DNA of 64,000 nt from Chiua virens. Its lineage: Eukaryota > Basidiomycota > Agaricomycetes > Boletales > Boletaceae. This document shows positions 1-10,658 of this stretch, piece after piece. The notes beneath the pieces were generated by a model. The model did not search any database and had not been told where the DNA came from. It saw only the letters and a program-made list of their open reading frames with translations. The stretch's first letter is position 1, and each line of letters opens with the position of its first letter. The position numbers were made by a program, and so were the translations under genes. The DNA lies in the NCBI GenBank assembly GCA_019787685.1, contig JAHNUO010000017.1:620001-684000 (forward strand). The letters run 5' to 3'.

Positions 1-159
1 AAGGGTTTATAATGTGTTGGCAACATGTAACATGCCGTGAAAAAAAGAATGATTTGCGTGAGGGAATGTAGGGAAACACAGTCTTAGTATTCTTAGCCAT
101 AAAAATATGCAACTTGCCATTGGGGAGGAAGCATCATACTTAGATCTCTTTGAGCCCCT
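1..159. other. outer flank of the KDZ composite element
   Basis: No gene is seen. The first ~50 bases (an AAGGGTTT start, a GCAACATGTAACATG core and a GTGAAAAAA tract) loosely resemble 57,451-57,500, so a short dispersed repeat may lie here. Similarity to the second arm near 26,153 begins only at about 160. Confidence 0.4.
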
Positions 160-1230
160 TCAGTCACCTTGCACTGATGAAGACAGGGAGCCGATGGTTG
201 CAAATAGGCCATCTGAGATGGCCAGCCGATGTTGGGCCAAGCAAGAGTGGGGGAACCGAATGAGATGGATGGGCTAAAAGGAGGGTCAAGCAAGATGGAT
301 GGGCTGAGCCTATATGTAGTGAAGATTAGTAGTTAAATAAGGTAGATGTAGAATTGCAGTGCAGACCAGTGGGCCAATTTTAAGCAGGCTGACATCTCAA
401 TGGGCCAATGAGTATGGCCAACAAGGGAATGCTGATGGCAATGGGTGGGCTGATGAATGGAATGGTGAAAGAGACGGAGGGGCCAAGGAAAATCATAGAG
501 GAGATATCCTGTCGGTCAATGAAGGGAGGTCCAAGAGTGACTGATGGGCCAAGGGTGTGAGTGGCAAGATGAACGGGTGGGCCAATTAGATCTCCACCGG
601 GGCCAAACAGAATGGCCGAGATAATAGATGGTGATATATATTGGTGGGCTGACAGATGATGTCCTGAGGGATATGGAAGGGCCGATTTGACACAGGCCAA
701 TAGTGGGTAGTAAGCCAAAAAAGAAATGGACTGATATGCACAGGTGGGCTGACAAGAGAATAGGTGGAACAAATGTCTAGGCCGAAGAAGGGAGTGCCGA
801 TGTCCAATGGTCGACTGCTACATGGGAAGGAGAAAAAATGAGTGGGCCAACAATATAAAGCTGGGACCATACTGCTGGGCCAAAGCAATGTATACTGACA
901 TGCACTGACAGCCAGTACAGATGTGTTGGGGGATGACATAGGTGGGCCAAGGGAATGAGTGGCCAATACACAATGAGCAGCTGATGATGATGTGAAGCAT
1001 TGGATACAGATGGGCCGACTTGGGAGGCCTGAGGGTTGACCGATCTGCCGAGGAGATGAAGGCTGATACTGAATGAACGGCTGGTGAAGAGGGTCGACAT
1101 TGTGAAGTAGATCATACCAATGGGCTGAGGTTTGGAGGACTGTGTTGACGGATTGGCTGACGGAAGCACAGCTAAGCCAGATTGAGCAGCCACAGAAGAG
1201 GTTATGTGAGGGAGACCAGTTGGCTGATGT
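160..1230 (+). repeat. left ~1.07-kb arm of KDZ composite element (motif-rich terminal repeat)
   Basis: This stretch matches 26,153-27,225 along its whole length. Both arms now lie in the same orientation, but the second is inside the inverted block, so they were originally terminal inverted repeats. The arm is non-coding in character; the apparent reading frames here are not conserved as protein. It contains 18 copies of GGGC[C/T][G/A]A, for example near 233, 369, 399, 447, 544, 576, 643, 679, 747, 843, 943, 1,011 and 1,121. Differences from the other arm are nearly all C/T or G/A at sites explained by an ancestral CpG. No matching target-site duplication was found outside the two arms. Confidence 0.8.
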
Positions 1231-1625
1231 CAGGCATTGGTCAGCCAGTGACAGGTATAACCAGAGAGTTGCGGTGGGCTGATTGTGCCTGGAGGTGATG
1301 AACCAAGATGATCAGCACCAGTGAGTTTAGTGGAAGACATCGCTGAGACAGCTGGAACAGTGTGCATTGGCAACATATTGTGGGGATGAGAACTGTAATT
1401 GTGCTCTTTGAGAAACAATGGACAAATATGCAATGCACACCTCTCACATTGCGACTGCTCCACAACAATAGGAGACTGCCAATCAACATTGCTAACCTGC
1501 CAACACAGCACTTCGAATTTCATAGAATTTGAATTCAGACAAACAAGAAGCAAAAATTAATTAACACTCAGGGAGAAATGGAACAGAGAAAACATTATTC
1601 GTTGTAAATATGTAATGTCCAATGA
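1231..1625. other. subterminal non-coding stretch
   Basis: This lies between the left arm and the 3' end of gene Y. It holds a few more GGGCTGA-like motifs just after 1,230 and then becomes A/T-rich (1,500-1,620). I see no gene. Confidence 0.4.
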
Positions 1626-3627
1626 CTATTCTACTTCAACGCTTGCCTCACTCTCACTTGTGTCCATCAGGATGACCCCATTGCCTTCTCCATGCTCAAC
1701 TTTGTCGAAGAGATGGCGAGGATCATTCACCATGACTGCGACCATGAGTGAGGGGTAGCCATCAGCGATGGACAGTGGTGCGAGGTCCACCGGAGTGGCA
1801 TGGCCGGCAATGTTGGATGTTGCCAGCAAGAGTGGCAGCAGTGGTTGAGAGTGGGTCTGATGGCTGGACGCTGCCGCATCCCCTACATTGCTGGGGGCCG
1901 GGAGGGCGGGCAGTTTGGGTGATGGTGATGCGCTTGGAACAGATGGCAGAGTGGCTGGGGGAATGGGTGGGCGGTTTGAGTTGGCATAGCAAACGTGGAC
2001 GCAAGGGAGGGCGGGCAGCAAGGGCGAGGGTGGTGGTGGCGGCAGTGAGTCCAACGGCAAGGTGGTGACCCATTAGTAAAGGGCCTCCATTGACTGGCCT
2101 TGGCTGTCGACTGTTCCACGCAGATCGGCGATCTCCTGCAGGAGATCACAAATGAGGCCAGAGAGCTGCATGACCTTGAGTTGCAGGTCATGCTCGCCCG
2201 GTCGAACTACAGTGGCCGAGGGAGGGACAACGAAGGGTGCTGACTGCCATGCAGGAACCTGGACATAGACTACAATATGTTAGTTAGACCTGGTATATGG
2301 CAGAGTGTTGTTACCTACTGTTTGGGGAGGGACGCTTGCGTGGCCGGGCCTGCAATCCTGCTGCAGGACCAGCCTTGCTGCTGGAGGTGATGGGCATGGG
2401 CGAACACCTGCGCTTTTCAGCGGTAGTAGGCTTGGAGTGGGAGGGGGAGCAGTGGCGGGCAGGGCAAGGGCTAGCAGGTCAGCGACTGTGTCCTCATTGC
2501 AGTGCAGGTTTTTCGGTGTCATTTGCCACTATAGCCTGGGGGGCAGGATGAGACTGAGCTCGAGACCGAGCTCAAGAGGATCCTCGCGTCTTGGACTGTG
2601 GGTTGCTGGCTGTTTTGGTGCAGCGACTGCACTTGATCTTGCCACGTTTGCATGGTGCACACACCCCTGCCTTCATGAAGGGGGTGCACTCCAGGTTGCA
2701 CCTCACGCAATTGTCATAGCAAGAGTTGTCGGTGTTGGCGTCAGGTGCAGTGGGTGGCATGCATGGCTTGGAGGGTGGCATGCGTGACTGAGGGGGATTG
2801 GCAACGAGTGGGGATTCAGTGGTATCAATGGCAGCAGGGATGAGGGTGGCATTGGGGGTGAGCCATGCATTGCTCTCCACCCACTCCTTCTTTATGCCAT
2901 AGTAGTTATCTAAACTTGTTTGCTTACCTTTCACTGAGTCAACCCGGCTGTCATCCTCCCTCCACTCTACATCCTCATCAATCCCCAATTGCATCGCCAA
3001 GTCCCTTGCGAAGTCTTCATTGAGTTCCTCCTGTGTCACCCTGTGCTTCCCCTTGTTCCCTTTCATCAAGTCCTCTCAATCTCTTGCCGACGTCACAAAG
3101 GTGGGGATGTTGAGGCAAAGGCCTTCAGGGACTGGTGGTGGCACCCTGCTGAACTTGTACCAAGGATGGCTCTTGATGGCATTGGTGGGATTTTTGATGA
3201 AGTCCCATGCTGGCCATTGACCAGCAGTGAGCTTAGCTTTGGGGCCTTCGAATTCCATCGCTGCAGTGATGGTGATGGGAGGGACCGCCATGCTGACCGA
3301 GACGACCTCAGAGATCAAATGCTACATAAGGTCAGTCATCAGAGCATTGTCAAAAATGCGATTACTTACCAGCGCTGGCACAATCGCCCTACACATGTCC
3401 CCCAAAACTTGAGGGTCTTGATTTTTCAAGTCCAGTAGGGCAGACTGGATGATGACAGTCTGTCAAGTGATGACTGCAGCAGGTGTTGTGTGAGAAGCTT
3501 GAGACATGGTGCAAATGGAGCGGTAAGTGTGTTGAGCGACCATTTTGTAGTGTTCAGCTAAATTGTTTGCAGCATTGCTGCCCAAATACACTCCGACATT
3601 CAACTTACATAACAATAACCCACACAT
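1626..3627 (-). pseudogene. gene Y: Cys-cluster protein gene of the KDZ element, broken by nonsense codons
   Basis: Minus-strand coding pieces can be followed from about 3,627 or 3,543 (start uncertain) to a stop at 1,626. The middle piece (3,069-2,572) is acidic and then has a cysteine cluster of spacing C-x2-C-x3-C-x8-C-x2-C-x6-C-x2-C, reading CVRCNLEC followed by CAPCKRGKIKCSRC. This resembles the DNA-binding Cys clusters common in fungi. The C-terminal part (2,060-1,626) is Pro/Ser-rich and ends acidic (ESEASVEVE). In-frame TGA codons near 3,464 (ITxQTV) and 3,068 (ARDxED) are each explained by CGA to TGA. The protein family is not recognised by name. Divergent from the 3,679 ORF and close to the left arm, it is probably element cargo. 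A similar Cys cluster occurs in the antisense gene at 10,659-11,945. Confidence 0.55.
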
Positions 3628-3678
3628 TTGTGGGCCTCCACTCAACAAAGCATTTCCACATATACAGCGGTGTCACTC

Positions 3679-4230
3679 ATGACAAATCCATCTACCTTTC
3701 TCCATCATTATCCCATGCAATCATCAGTCACAGGTAATTGCTCCAAGCACATGAAGCACAGAGTGAGATTCGCCAACATCGACAATGACTCCATTCCTGT
3801 GTTAGCACCATCCAACCCCAAGTTGATGGATGTGGATGAACCACCCAAACCAACGTCATCAATCTCCACACCGCCCCACTGCTCACAACCGCTCCCTTGC
3901 TTCCCTACTTCCTTCAATTTCAATGGTGCGCTTCCACTGATGCCATCTGCCAAACCATCAAAAGTGGACAAGTTTCCACCGGTATTTCAATTCAGCAGAG
4001 CATTGCTGCCAATTCCACAGCCACAGGCTGGTCCATCAAGATCGTCCTCGCTCCATCCGGCCATTGCCAGCCATTTGGCATTTGCAGATCAGACGGTACC
4101 ATTACCAACGGCCACCATTCAAACCGACGACGACGGCCATTCTCGCAGTGGCAGTATGTCGGCTGTCGAAGGCAACACTCGGCGAGGCATCATTGCCGGT
4201 GCTACATCCCCTGCTCTATGTGCTCACTGA
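3679..4230 (+). CDS. hypothetical Pro/Ser-rich protein
   Basis: An open frame of 183 codons starts at an ATG at 3,679 (MTNPSTFLHHYPMQ) and is divergent from gene Y. It is rich in Pro and Ser, has a basic patch (KHMKHRVRF) near residue 27 and no recognisable domain or membrane segment. The 3' end may continue in another frame to about 4,270, which would fit a frameshift or an unseen intron. It could be an accessory gene of the KDZ element or part of a decayed longer gene. Confidence 0.35.
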   Translation: MTNPSTFLHHYPMQSSVTGNCSKHMKHRVRFANIDNDSIPVLAPSNPKLMDVDEPPKPTSSISTPPHCSQPLPCFPTSFNFNGALPLMPSAKPSKVDKFPPVFQFSRALLPIPQPQAGPSRSSSLHPAIASHLAFADQTVPLPTATIQTDDDGHSRSGSMSAVEGNTRRGIIAGATSPALCAH

Positions 4231-4482
4231 CCACCATTGCTGGTCACACCGCTTGGGAATGCACATGAAGTGACTGTGGTGGAGTGCGTCCTTGGAGGAT
4301 TGAATGGGGGCTGGACAATGGTAAGCTGCATGTCGCCATCTCACACAACAATCAACTGAACAATTTGCCATGAATACCAGTTAGTTTATTTATATACATA
4401 TGTAACATTTGCCACAATGTATCTCACCACTGTACTATACATTCTAATGGACCAAAACAAAAAGTAGTCTAAGTCATGTAAT

Positions 4483-5029
4483 TTATTTCCTCCTTGTTTT
4501 CCCAGTCTTACTGGGTGTAGGGACATCTTCATCATGAGTGCCAGGTGCCGCATGTCTTCTACTGGACTGCCACAGAGATGCCGCAATTGCCACTCAGGAG
4601 GCCATGATGCACTGGTGGTTGACATTTTCAGTGATTGCTCGCTATGCCGTCCCTCAGCGGCAATCCTAGCCTGCTTTGGGTTTGAAGGCCTGGTGTCGTT
4701 GGTAGGAACCTTCGTCAGTGGCTTTACCACCAGCGGCTGTTGCTGTCGCAATGGCAATGCATCCTCCTGGTCGGCACTCCCCACACCAACATGTGGCAAC
4801 TTGTGCTCTTCTTCAACATCATTGATCTCGGCATCGTCGCTGTTGTCAGAGATGGATTTTTGCTTGAGCCGTCTCTATCGGCACTCTTGGTCATTTGTTG
4901 TCAGGCATTGAAACATTGTTACTCACCAACGGTCTCCCCAAGGCATTGCTCTTGGCATTGCTGGTGTCATCCTCAGCATCACTGTGGTTCTGTTCCATAC
5001 TGATGGCCTCAACCATTTCTGTAACAACC
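4483..5029 (-). pseudogene. gene X, 3' part
   Basis: This is the C-terminal portion of the long minus-strand gene X that begins at 13,323. It continues from the 5,664 piece once solo LTR E1 is removed (reading VEAISMEQNHSDAEDD across the site). A probable intron starts GTGAGTAACAATG. The tail is acidic (DDAEINDVEEEH) and then basic, ending in KTGKTRRK before a TAA at 4,483-4,485. Frames break between about 4,640 and 4,570, so this end is damaged or has another intron. Function unknown. Confidence 0.5.
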
Positions 5030-5663
5030 TAGAACAAACGTAGACTATGAGTTACTTGCGAGTGGTTGTAGTGGTCAGTGTAAGGGTTATGGTGCAAGTG
5101 AGTCTGATGAGTGAGGCGAGAACTACAGAGGAGATCTGTCTATGAGAGACAATGGGGAATATCCAAAGGTGAACTTTGTTAGAGTTCCCTTGGTGCTGCA
5201 TTCAAGTCTTTATATATTACAAGTACAATCGGAGTTACAATCGGAGTATGAATACATAGATAAGTATGAGTGTCCTGATTGGTAGATAAGGTGTGATAAC
5301 ATGAGGTATTAGCATGTATGTGAGTCATAGATAAAGACATGAGGAAACAATGCTATAACAATGCGGTAAAAGCATGTTATGAGATGAGCACTGCTTTAAT
5401 AATAGATATGAGTTATAGGGAATCATAGATAAGAGATAACATGTGAATACACATGTGTTGTGCATGGGTTATGACATCATGAGATAACACGTGTCTAATA
5501 ATGAATCATAGTGAGTCATAATGAAGTGGCCAATAGGATAAGGTCCTGAGTATAGCCTTGGCATGAGGCAATAGATGCCGTAATAGATATTGAGTATCTT
5601 GTATAATGGAGTAGAGAATGAGTAGGAAGGTGAAAGAATAATGAGTGAAACGTGATTGTAACA
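5030..5663 (-). mobile_element. solo LTR E1 (gypsy family E) inside gene X
   Basis: A 634-bp LTR, on the plus strand starting TGTAACAACC and ending ATTGTAACA, is flanked on both sides by the 5-bp duplication ATTTC. It is related to E2 at 30,092-30,733. Read on the minus strand it holds a TATA box and a downstream AACAAAGTTC tract like that of family C. No internal region accompanies it, so it is a solo LTR that interrupts gene X. Confidence 0.85.
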
Positions 5664-6453
5664 ATTTCATTTGTCCAGTTCATTGTGTGATGAAACTGGA
5701 ATACGGTGTCCCTGTCCATATCCTGCCTGGATTTCCAAAGGTCAAGGATTTGATTCACCTCGTGTTTCTGGAGCTTCGAGGGCTCTCGAAGTGTGACGCC
5801 ATTCGGCATGAACTCGCCATTGAAGAAAGTGTCCAGCCAAGTCATGATTTGAGCCCACGGCACTGCTGCTCGGCTGCTGTCGGTAGTGAGTCCTATTCAG
5901 TTGTTAGTTGGCATTCACAGTTTTGTGTTACTGATATCACTCACTGTAATGGCCGGTGATGAACTCCCAAATCAATTGCTTGCTCTCTGCCAGCGAGTGC
6001 TCCCTTACATCTGGGAGGTATGGCACACCATCCTTCAAGTGCGTCACCGCCATTGGTCTGCACTGCTTCTTCTTTGCTGGCAGTTCCTCCTCAGATTCTG
6101 CACCGTCACCATCGCCTTTGGTGTTGAAGGCTTTTTGTGAATAGGCTTCCCAGGCCTCCTCAATCAGCTTCAATCCATCTTCTTGCAAACCCTTAAATGG
6201 TGGTGCATCATATAGCTCATTGAAGTCATGTCTAACTATCACTTTCAGCAACCACATTGTGCATTGGCACTGTGACTCATGAAGTCCACATTATCTCACT
6301 CTTTGGGTCTTTCCATGCTGCCAATATGAACACCCGAGTCCCACATTGCCGCCACATCTCTCTAGCAAAATCACCCATGAACCTTCTCCCAAGCTGGTCA
6401 CCATTCCTAGTTTCATCAGCAGCAGCCCATGTGACAATCGGCTGACTTACCGG
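5664..6453 (-). pseudogene. gene X, middle part
   Basis: Minus-strand exons of gene X lie between element F and solo LTR E1. The first piece reads IVTWAAADETRNGDQ and RVFILAAWKDPK. After a likely intron (GTGAGATAATG to CTGAAAG) comes VRHDFNELYDAPPFKG, then an acidic/Lys stretch with a candidate nuclear signal (PAKKKQCRP), and after another intron PWAQIMTWLDTFFNGEFMPNG. It is coding-like but the family is not recognised by name. The empty target site of F would read CGTGCCCGGTAAGT, which also creates a good 5' splice site, so F may have landed at an exon-intron border. Confidence 0.5.
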
Positions 6454-7154
6454 TGTAGGAGTTAGATACTCCCTATGGTTGTAGGATACATTTTCCTCGC
6501 TCTTCATCATGTCATATCACCTCCCGTCCTATCCGCCATCGACTTCATGCCAGCCCGGTTTCATTCCTAGCGTTTACAGATCATCCGAATCCAATCCGAG
6601 TCCAATCCGAGTCAACGCGATCCAATCCAGTTCCTTCATACGTATTCCGCTTCATCCAATTTGACTTGTTTTACTCGATTTGGCCTTATTAAGGTCATTA
6701 CTATCCTAACACCTTTCCTTTCTTTGTCATCTACAAGGTTTGACACTCCTTCTTAGCGTACTCACCCTACGTCAATCCTGTACACTTACTTAGGGTCGGA
6801 TTACCTTTAACAGTCCTGGGTTATGCCCAGGACTATAAAACCATGTTTCTAACACAAAAATATTGTCTTTCTGCGTTCAGGAGATCTCCTGTTTACTCTC
6901 CCATGCGTGAGTGAGCTGGATAGTTTCTCTTTTACCTCGTCCTATTGTTCCTCTGCGTCTTATCTACTTGAATCAATACTCTCATCGCCTCGCCTCCACC
7001 CGGATACTTTTACATCAACCACTTTTCATTCCAGATCGTCCAGCAGCCTCTAGGACTCTTAGACAAACCTGAATCCATCATTCCTTCAAACATAACCCCC
7101 CTTGGGATAAACCTATCGCCCCACCTTCTTATCACCTATTATTTCTTTTCTACA
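6454..7154 (+). repeat. 5' LTR of element F
   Basis: 701 bp, TG...CA. The promoter region has a perfect inverted repeat AGTCCTGGG-TTATG-CCCAGGACT (6,812-6,834) whose last T begins the TATAAAA box. A 14-bp palindrome CAGGAGATCTCCTG follows at 6,878-6,891. Both are kept in the other two copies of this LTR. The base after the LTR begins ACTGGAGCCCACCGC, a candidate tRNA-type primer site (TGGAGCCC). Confidence 0.85.
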
Positions 7155-7461
7155 ACTGGAGCCCACCGCAAGGGATGGTTTCAGAAGGTTCGGATTCGGA
7201 TGTCTTTGCTCTCCTACTGCTTTTCCTTCATTTTGCCGCGCACCTCACCTACACCTGTCCCCAACTTGTGCCTTATCCGGTTTCACAAACCTTATTTTTT
7301 TCGGATCCAGTTATGATACCTTCTGACTTTTAGTCCCCATTCACCCTGCTCACACCCCTGTACCGTTACTAACCCTTCCTCTGTGTCTCACAATACATCC
7401 GCCCTTAGCTACGAAGGTCACGAACACATCAGACAATCAACTGACACCATTTCCATCCATC

Positions 7462-8727
7462 ATGATCGCAGCTAGCATAATCTGGATGCCGTATCGAGGC
7501 ACCCCGGATGCACCAACCTTCAGCGGAAAAGCTTCCCATCTCCAACCATATCTAGACGACGACGACTTTCTTTGCACATGCATTGGACTGCCCCAATCGA
7601 AGAAAGTGCGGTATGCATTGCATTACGTCGATCCCAGTTTACGCAACCTTTGGGAGACCCTACCTGAAGTGGTTGCCGATCCACCGGATTGGCAGGCGTT
7701 CGTTATAGCCGTCAAGACACTCTACCCGGAACTCGATAACCAGTACCGTTTCAAGGATCTCCAAAATCTCATCAATCACTATCGATCCAAGTCAATGCGC
7801 TCCCTTGACAAGCTGGGGAAGTATATTTGGGAATTTACAAAAGTATCATCATTCCTTCTCACCCGACAACGAATAGCAACTCTTGATCGAGACTTTCTTT
7901 TTCTTAGTGGTTTCCCAGTCGATTTACAGTACGAGATTCGTCGATGGTTAGCGATCCTGCGACCGGATATCCACCCGGATGCCTCGTATGCGCTTGATGT
8001 CATTCGTGACGCAGCCGAGTTTCTTTTATCAGGATCACATTTTTATTTTACACCTACACCTTCACTTTGCCTTCGGTCACCTTCACTTTCACTACCTGAC
8101 ACTTACAATCCGCTTCTGTATAACCGACCCATCTCTTCATCTGTTTTTATTTCACCATCAATCCAAGGACCGCCTACTAACTCGTATAGTGCTGTGGTTA
8201 TCGCACCGGGTACGGACATCAACCTGTGTGTTGCTCTGTCATTGCGACCGTTGGTTACGGAACGACCAACGGATTTTATTATCAATTTGACCGTGTTAAC
8301 TGAACCGGTCTCACCACTCTCAATCCCGATTGCACCTCGTACAACTGTCATCACGACACCTCTCAGCATCACGGACGTGCAGTCAGCCTGTCCTTGTGAC
8401 CTACTTGACATCGAACCAGACACCCTGTCATATTCAGTAACAACTTGGCCGGTAGTACACGACACAGCACCACATCCAATCGAAACCGATCGTGATTTGG
8501 ACGATCCAAATGACGGATCGGTCGAACCCATAATCAGCCCTGCCATTTCCCAGCTACGAAATACCCCCGTTGTCATGTCCGCACTTGGTCTCGCATCCGA
8601 TCTGGCCTCTTGTCCCATTCCCCCGAAATCACTCTCAAATGCTCCCTATTGGCCCATCCCCCATTCGTGCCGATCATTTCCCTTTTCCTACTACAGCTGC
8701 TCCATCCGCGGACCGCTATTGTACTGA
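7462..8727 (+). CDS. gag: gag-like protein of element F
   Basis: An uninterrupted 421-codon frame with an ATG at 7,462, about 310 bp after the LTR. The N-terminal ~200 residues look like a gypsy capsid. Motifs include TFSGKASHLQPYLDDDDFL, an NLWETLPEVV stretch, YPELDNQYRFKDLQNL and FLFLSGFPVDLQYEIRRWL. The C-terminal half is Pro/Ser/Thr-rich, and no CCHC zinc knuckle is visible. There is no downstream pol frame. The frame has stayed open, which suggests a fairly young insertion. Confidence 0.7.
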   Translation: MIAASIIWMPYRGTPDAPTFSGKASHLQPYLDDDDFLCTCIGLPQSKKVRYALHYVDPSLRNLWETLPEVVADPPDWQAFVIAVKTLYPELDNQYRFKDLQNLINHYRSKSMRSLDKLGKYIWEFTKVSSFLLTRQRIATLDRDFLFLSGFPVDLQYEIRRWLAILRPDIHPDASYALDVIRDAAEFLLSGSHFYFTPTPSLCLRSPSLSLPDTYNPLLYNRPISSSVFISPSIQGPPTNSYSAVVIAPGTDINLCVALSLRPLVTERPTDFIINLTVLTEPVSPLSIPIAPRTTVITTPLSITDVQSACPCDLLDIEPDTLSYSVTTWPVVHDTAPHPIETDRDLDDPNDGSVEPIISPAISQLRNTPVVMSALGLASDLASCPIPPKSLSNAPYWPIPHSCRSFPFSYYSCSIRGPLLY

Positions 8728-8984
8728 GTCAGGCATTACCGGCCGGTAATATCGTTTCGATCCGCAGCATACACGAGCCACCTCAGCTGTACCCTGACCA
8801 TCCCAGGCATTCATTTTTATCTATTTTTGTTTCATACCCGCGCAAGACTAACATTTTAGGATGAACGAGTGTCAGCCGGTTTGTAAGGGATCATCATGAT
8901 CCGCCAGCTGAGACAGTCCTAACCGGTCGTATCCGGATTGCTGCCGTTTGCATACTCCCAAGGCCCACGAAACATCTGAACATT

Positions 8985-9601
8985 TGTTACAATCACACAA
9001 TATACTATCCTAATCCCCCTATTTTTTGCCTATTTTTCCATATTTTTCCCTTTGCATTTGAGCTTGCTATAAGCATTCCATTCCTTCCGAGTTTCCGAGT
9101 TTCCGGAGTTTCCGAAATTCCCACACTCTCGGAAACTCCGGAACTGAACACTTAGCAAATACAAAGTGATATATGATTGAAATACATTGACCCATGCCTT
9201 GCTATGGTCTTGAACCACTAACCCTTGACCAGCCTAGACCATACAAGCCCTCAGACACCCTCTAGACTCATAGTATGTCATTCCATTCTACACATGCTCA
9301 CCTCATGCCTACCCTCATATCCATTCCTCCTCATGTCTATGATGCAATTACATTCTATGGCTATGTATTCTAGATCCATATACCCTATACCCATTCAAAC
9401 CCTTGTCCCATAGCATAGCATATCTGTAGATTTACCTTACACTTGTACAAACAGTAGAATAGTATAAAAGGGACACCCCCAACTCACTGAAGGACCCAGT
9501 CTTGTCCTTCTGGAGTTTCCCCAAGCCTCTCTAGTCACACAGACTCGCTTTCATTGTCCTTCCAGCAAATAACTTAAGCCTGTAAAGGTTTGGTTGTTTC
9601 A
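8985..9601 (+). mobile_element. solo LTR G inside element F
   Basis: 617 bp starting TGTTACAATC and ending TTGGTTGTTTCA. It is flanked by ACATT on the left and ACGTT on the right, a 5-bp duplication differing by one CpG transition. It has a TATAAAA box at about 9,463. A local inverted pair (CGGAGTTTCCG against CGGAAACTCCG) lies at 9,090-9,145. It is related in its ends to families C and E. Confidence 0.6.
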
Positions 9602-9693
9602 ACGTTCGTGCGGGCACCTTTCAACTACTCATTCTACCTACACACGAGTCCTTACCCCATTTTAATCTGCCTCCTTCTTGCATTCGTTCATCC

Positions 9694-10152
9694 ATGTTCC
9701 TGTCATTTACCATTCAAGTTCCCCTCGTTCACATCCGGTCTTCCGTTATGGCCGCTTTGCCTTCGTCCTCACCATCCGCCTCGGTAGCCGGTTTCACCAT
9801 GGAGCCTTCAAAACTTAATCCGCCTATTCCTCATCTGTCACTGCTTAATCCGCGAGTACATATAACGCTGCCCTTGCGTACTTTTGATGCCCGGGAGGTC
9901 ATCATTTCAAGTTCCCCTCGGTGTGAGCTTGGTTGGTACCTAATACCAAGCTCAGTTTTTCACGTTTTTAGTCGCATAACACGCACTTTTGATGCCATCC
10001 GCTCGTATACGGATCTGTTTCTGCACTTTACTAACCGGTTCATTAATTTTATAGTTCAACCTGATGATCCACCATTGTTAGTCGACGTTGCGACTACTTG
10101 GCAATGGTCCAAGCATCGTCTCAAAGCACAAAACATAAAGTCAGCCATATGA
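9694..10152 (+). CDS. unplaced ORF in element F
   Basis: A 152-codon frame with an ATG at 9,694, just downstream of solo LTR G. It contains LSLLNPRVHITLPLRTFDA and a C-terminal QPDDPPLLVDVATTWQW stretch. I do not recognise a domain. It could be the remnant of a longer frame broken by LTR G, or part of the helper sequence of a gag-only element. After the stop, two 18-bp copies of a CCCCGGGATTCGA-type sequence lie at 10,168 and 10,199. Confidence 0.35.
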   Translation: MFLSFTIQVPLVHIRSSVMAALPSSSPSASVAGFTMEPSKLNPPIPHLSLLNPRVHITLPLRTFDAREVIISSSPRCELGWYLIPSSVFHVFSRITRTFDAIRSYTDLFLHFTNRFINFIVQPDDPPLLVDVATTWQWSKHRLKAQNIKSAI

Positions 10153-10658
10153 TACATATCCGTCTCTACCCCGGGATTCGACCGGCGCTCTCTATCTCAC
10201 CCCGGGATTCGATCCGGTGCCTCTAAAATAACGAAAACCGCCACTAAACACACAGACAATTCATATGATACACTCTTTCCTTCGATACAACAAGACAGAA
10301 AAATAAAACAATGAAACCAGTCGTATACCGCCAGTCCCTTTGCCTTCGATCATAACTGTTGTTACTTAGATATTCACTTTCGCTACTACTTCTTTTCTCT
10401 CATCCAAAACCGAATACTGTCATACGCAATCCGGCCGCTTGGCGAAGCGATTAGTGCAGGTATAGACTCGAAAGATGATTGAAGAAGACAAGCCGGATGG
10501 ACAACCGCACCCCGTATTAATTATTCTCGTTTCTTTTCACTCACATTTCGTTTTATTGATCACTTTCCATTCGTTGCTTAATTAGGGATCGCGACCGGAT
10601 TGGACAGAGGACACGGATTGATTGCTATACTATGACACAGCGGGAACGACAACTCTAT

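Noticed and set aside
359..1193. Several 60-140 codon frames on both strands in the arm
   Set aside because: They lie in a motif-repeat region, differ between the two arms and have no protein character.
10168..10220. Two CCCCGGGATTCGA-type copies that look like tRNA T-arms
   Set aside because: No complete cloverleaf, A box or acceptor stem could be built around either copy.
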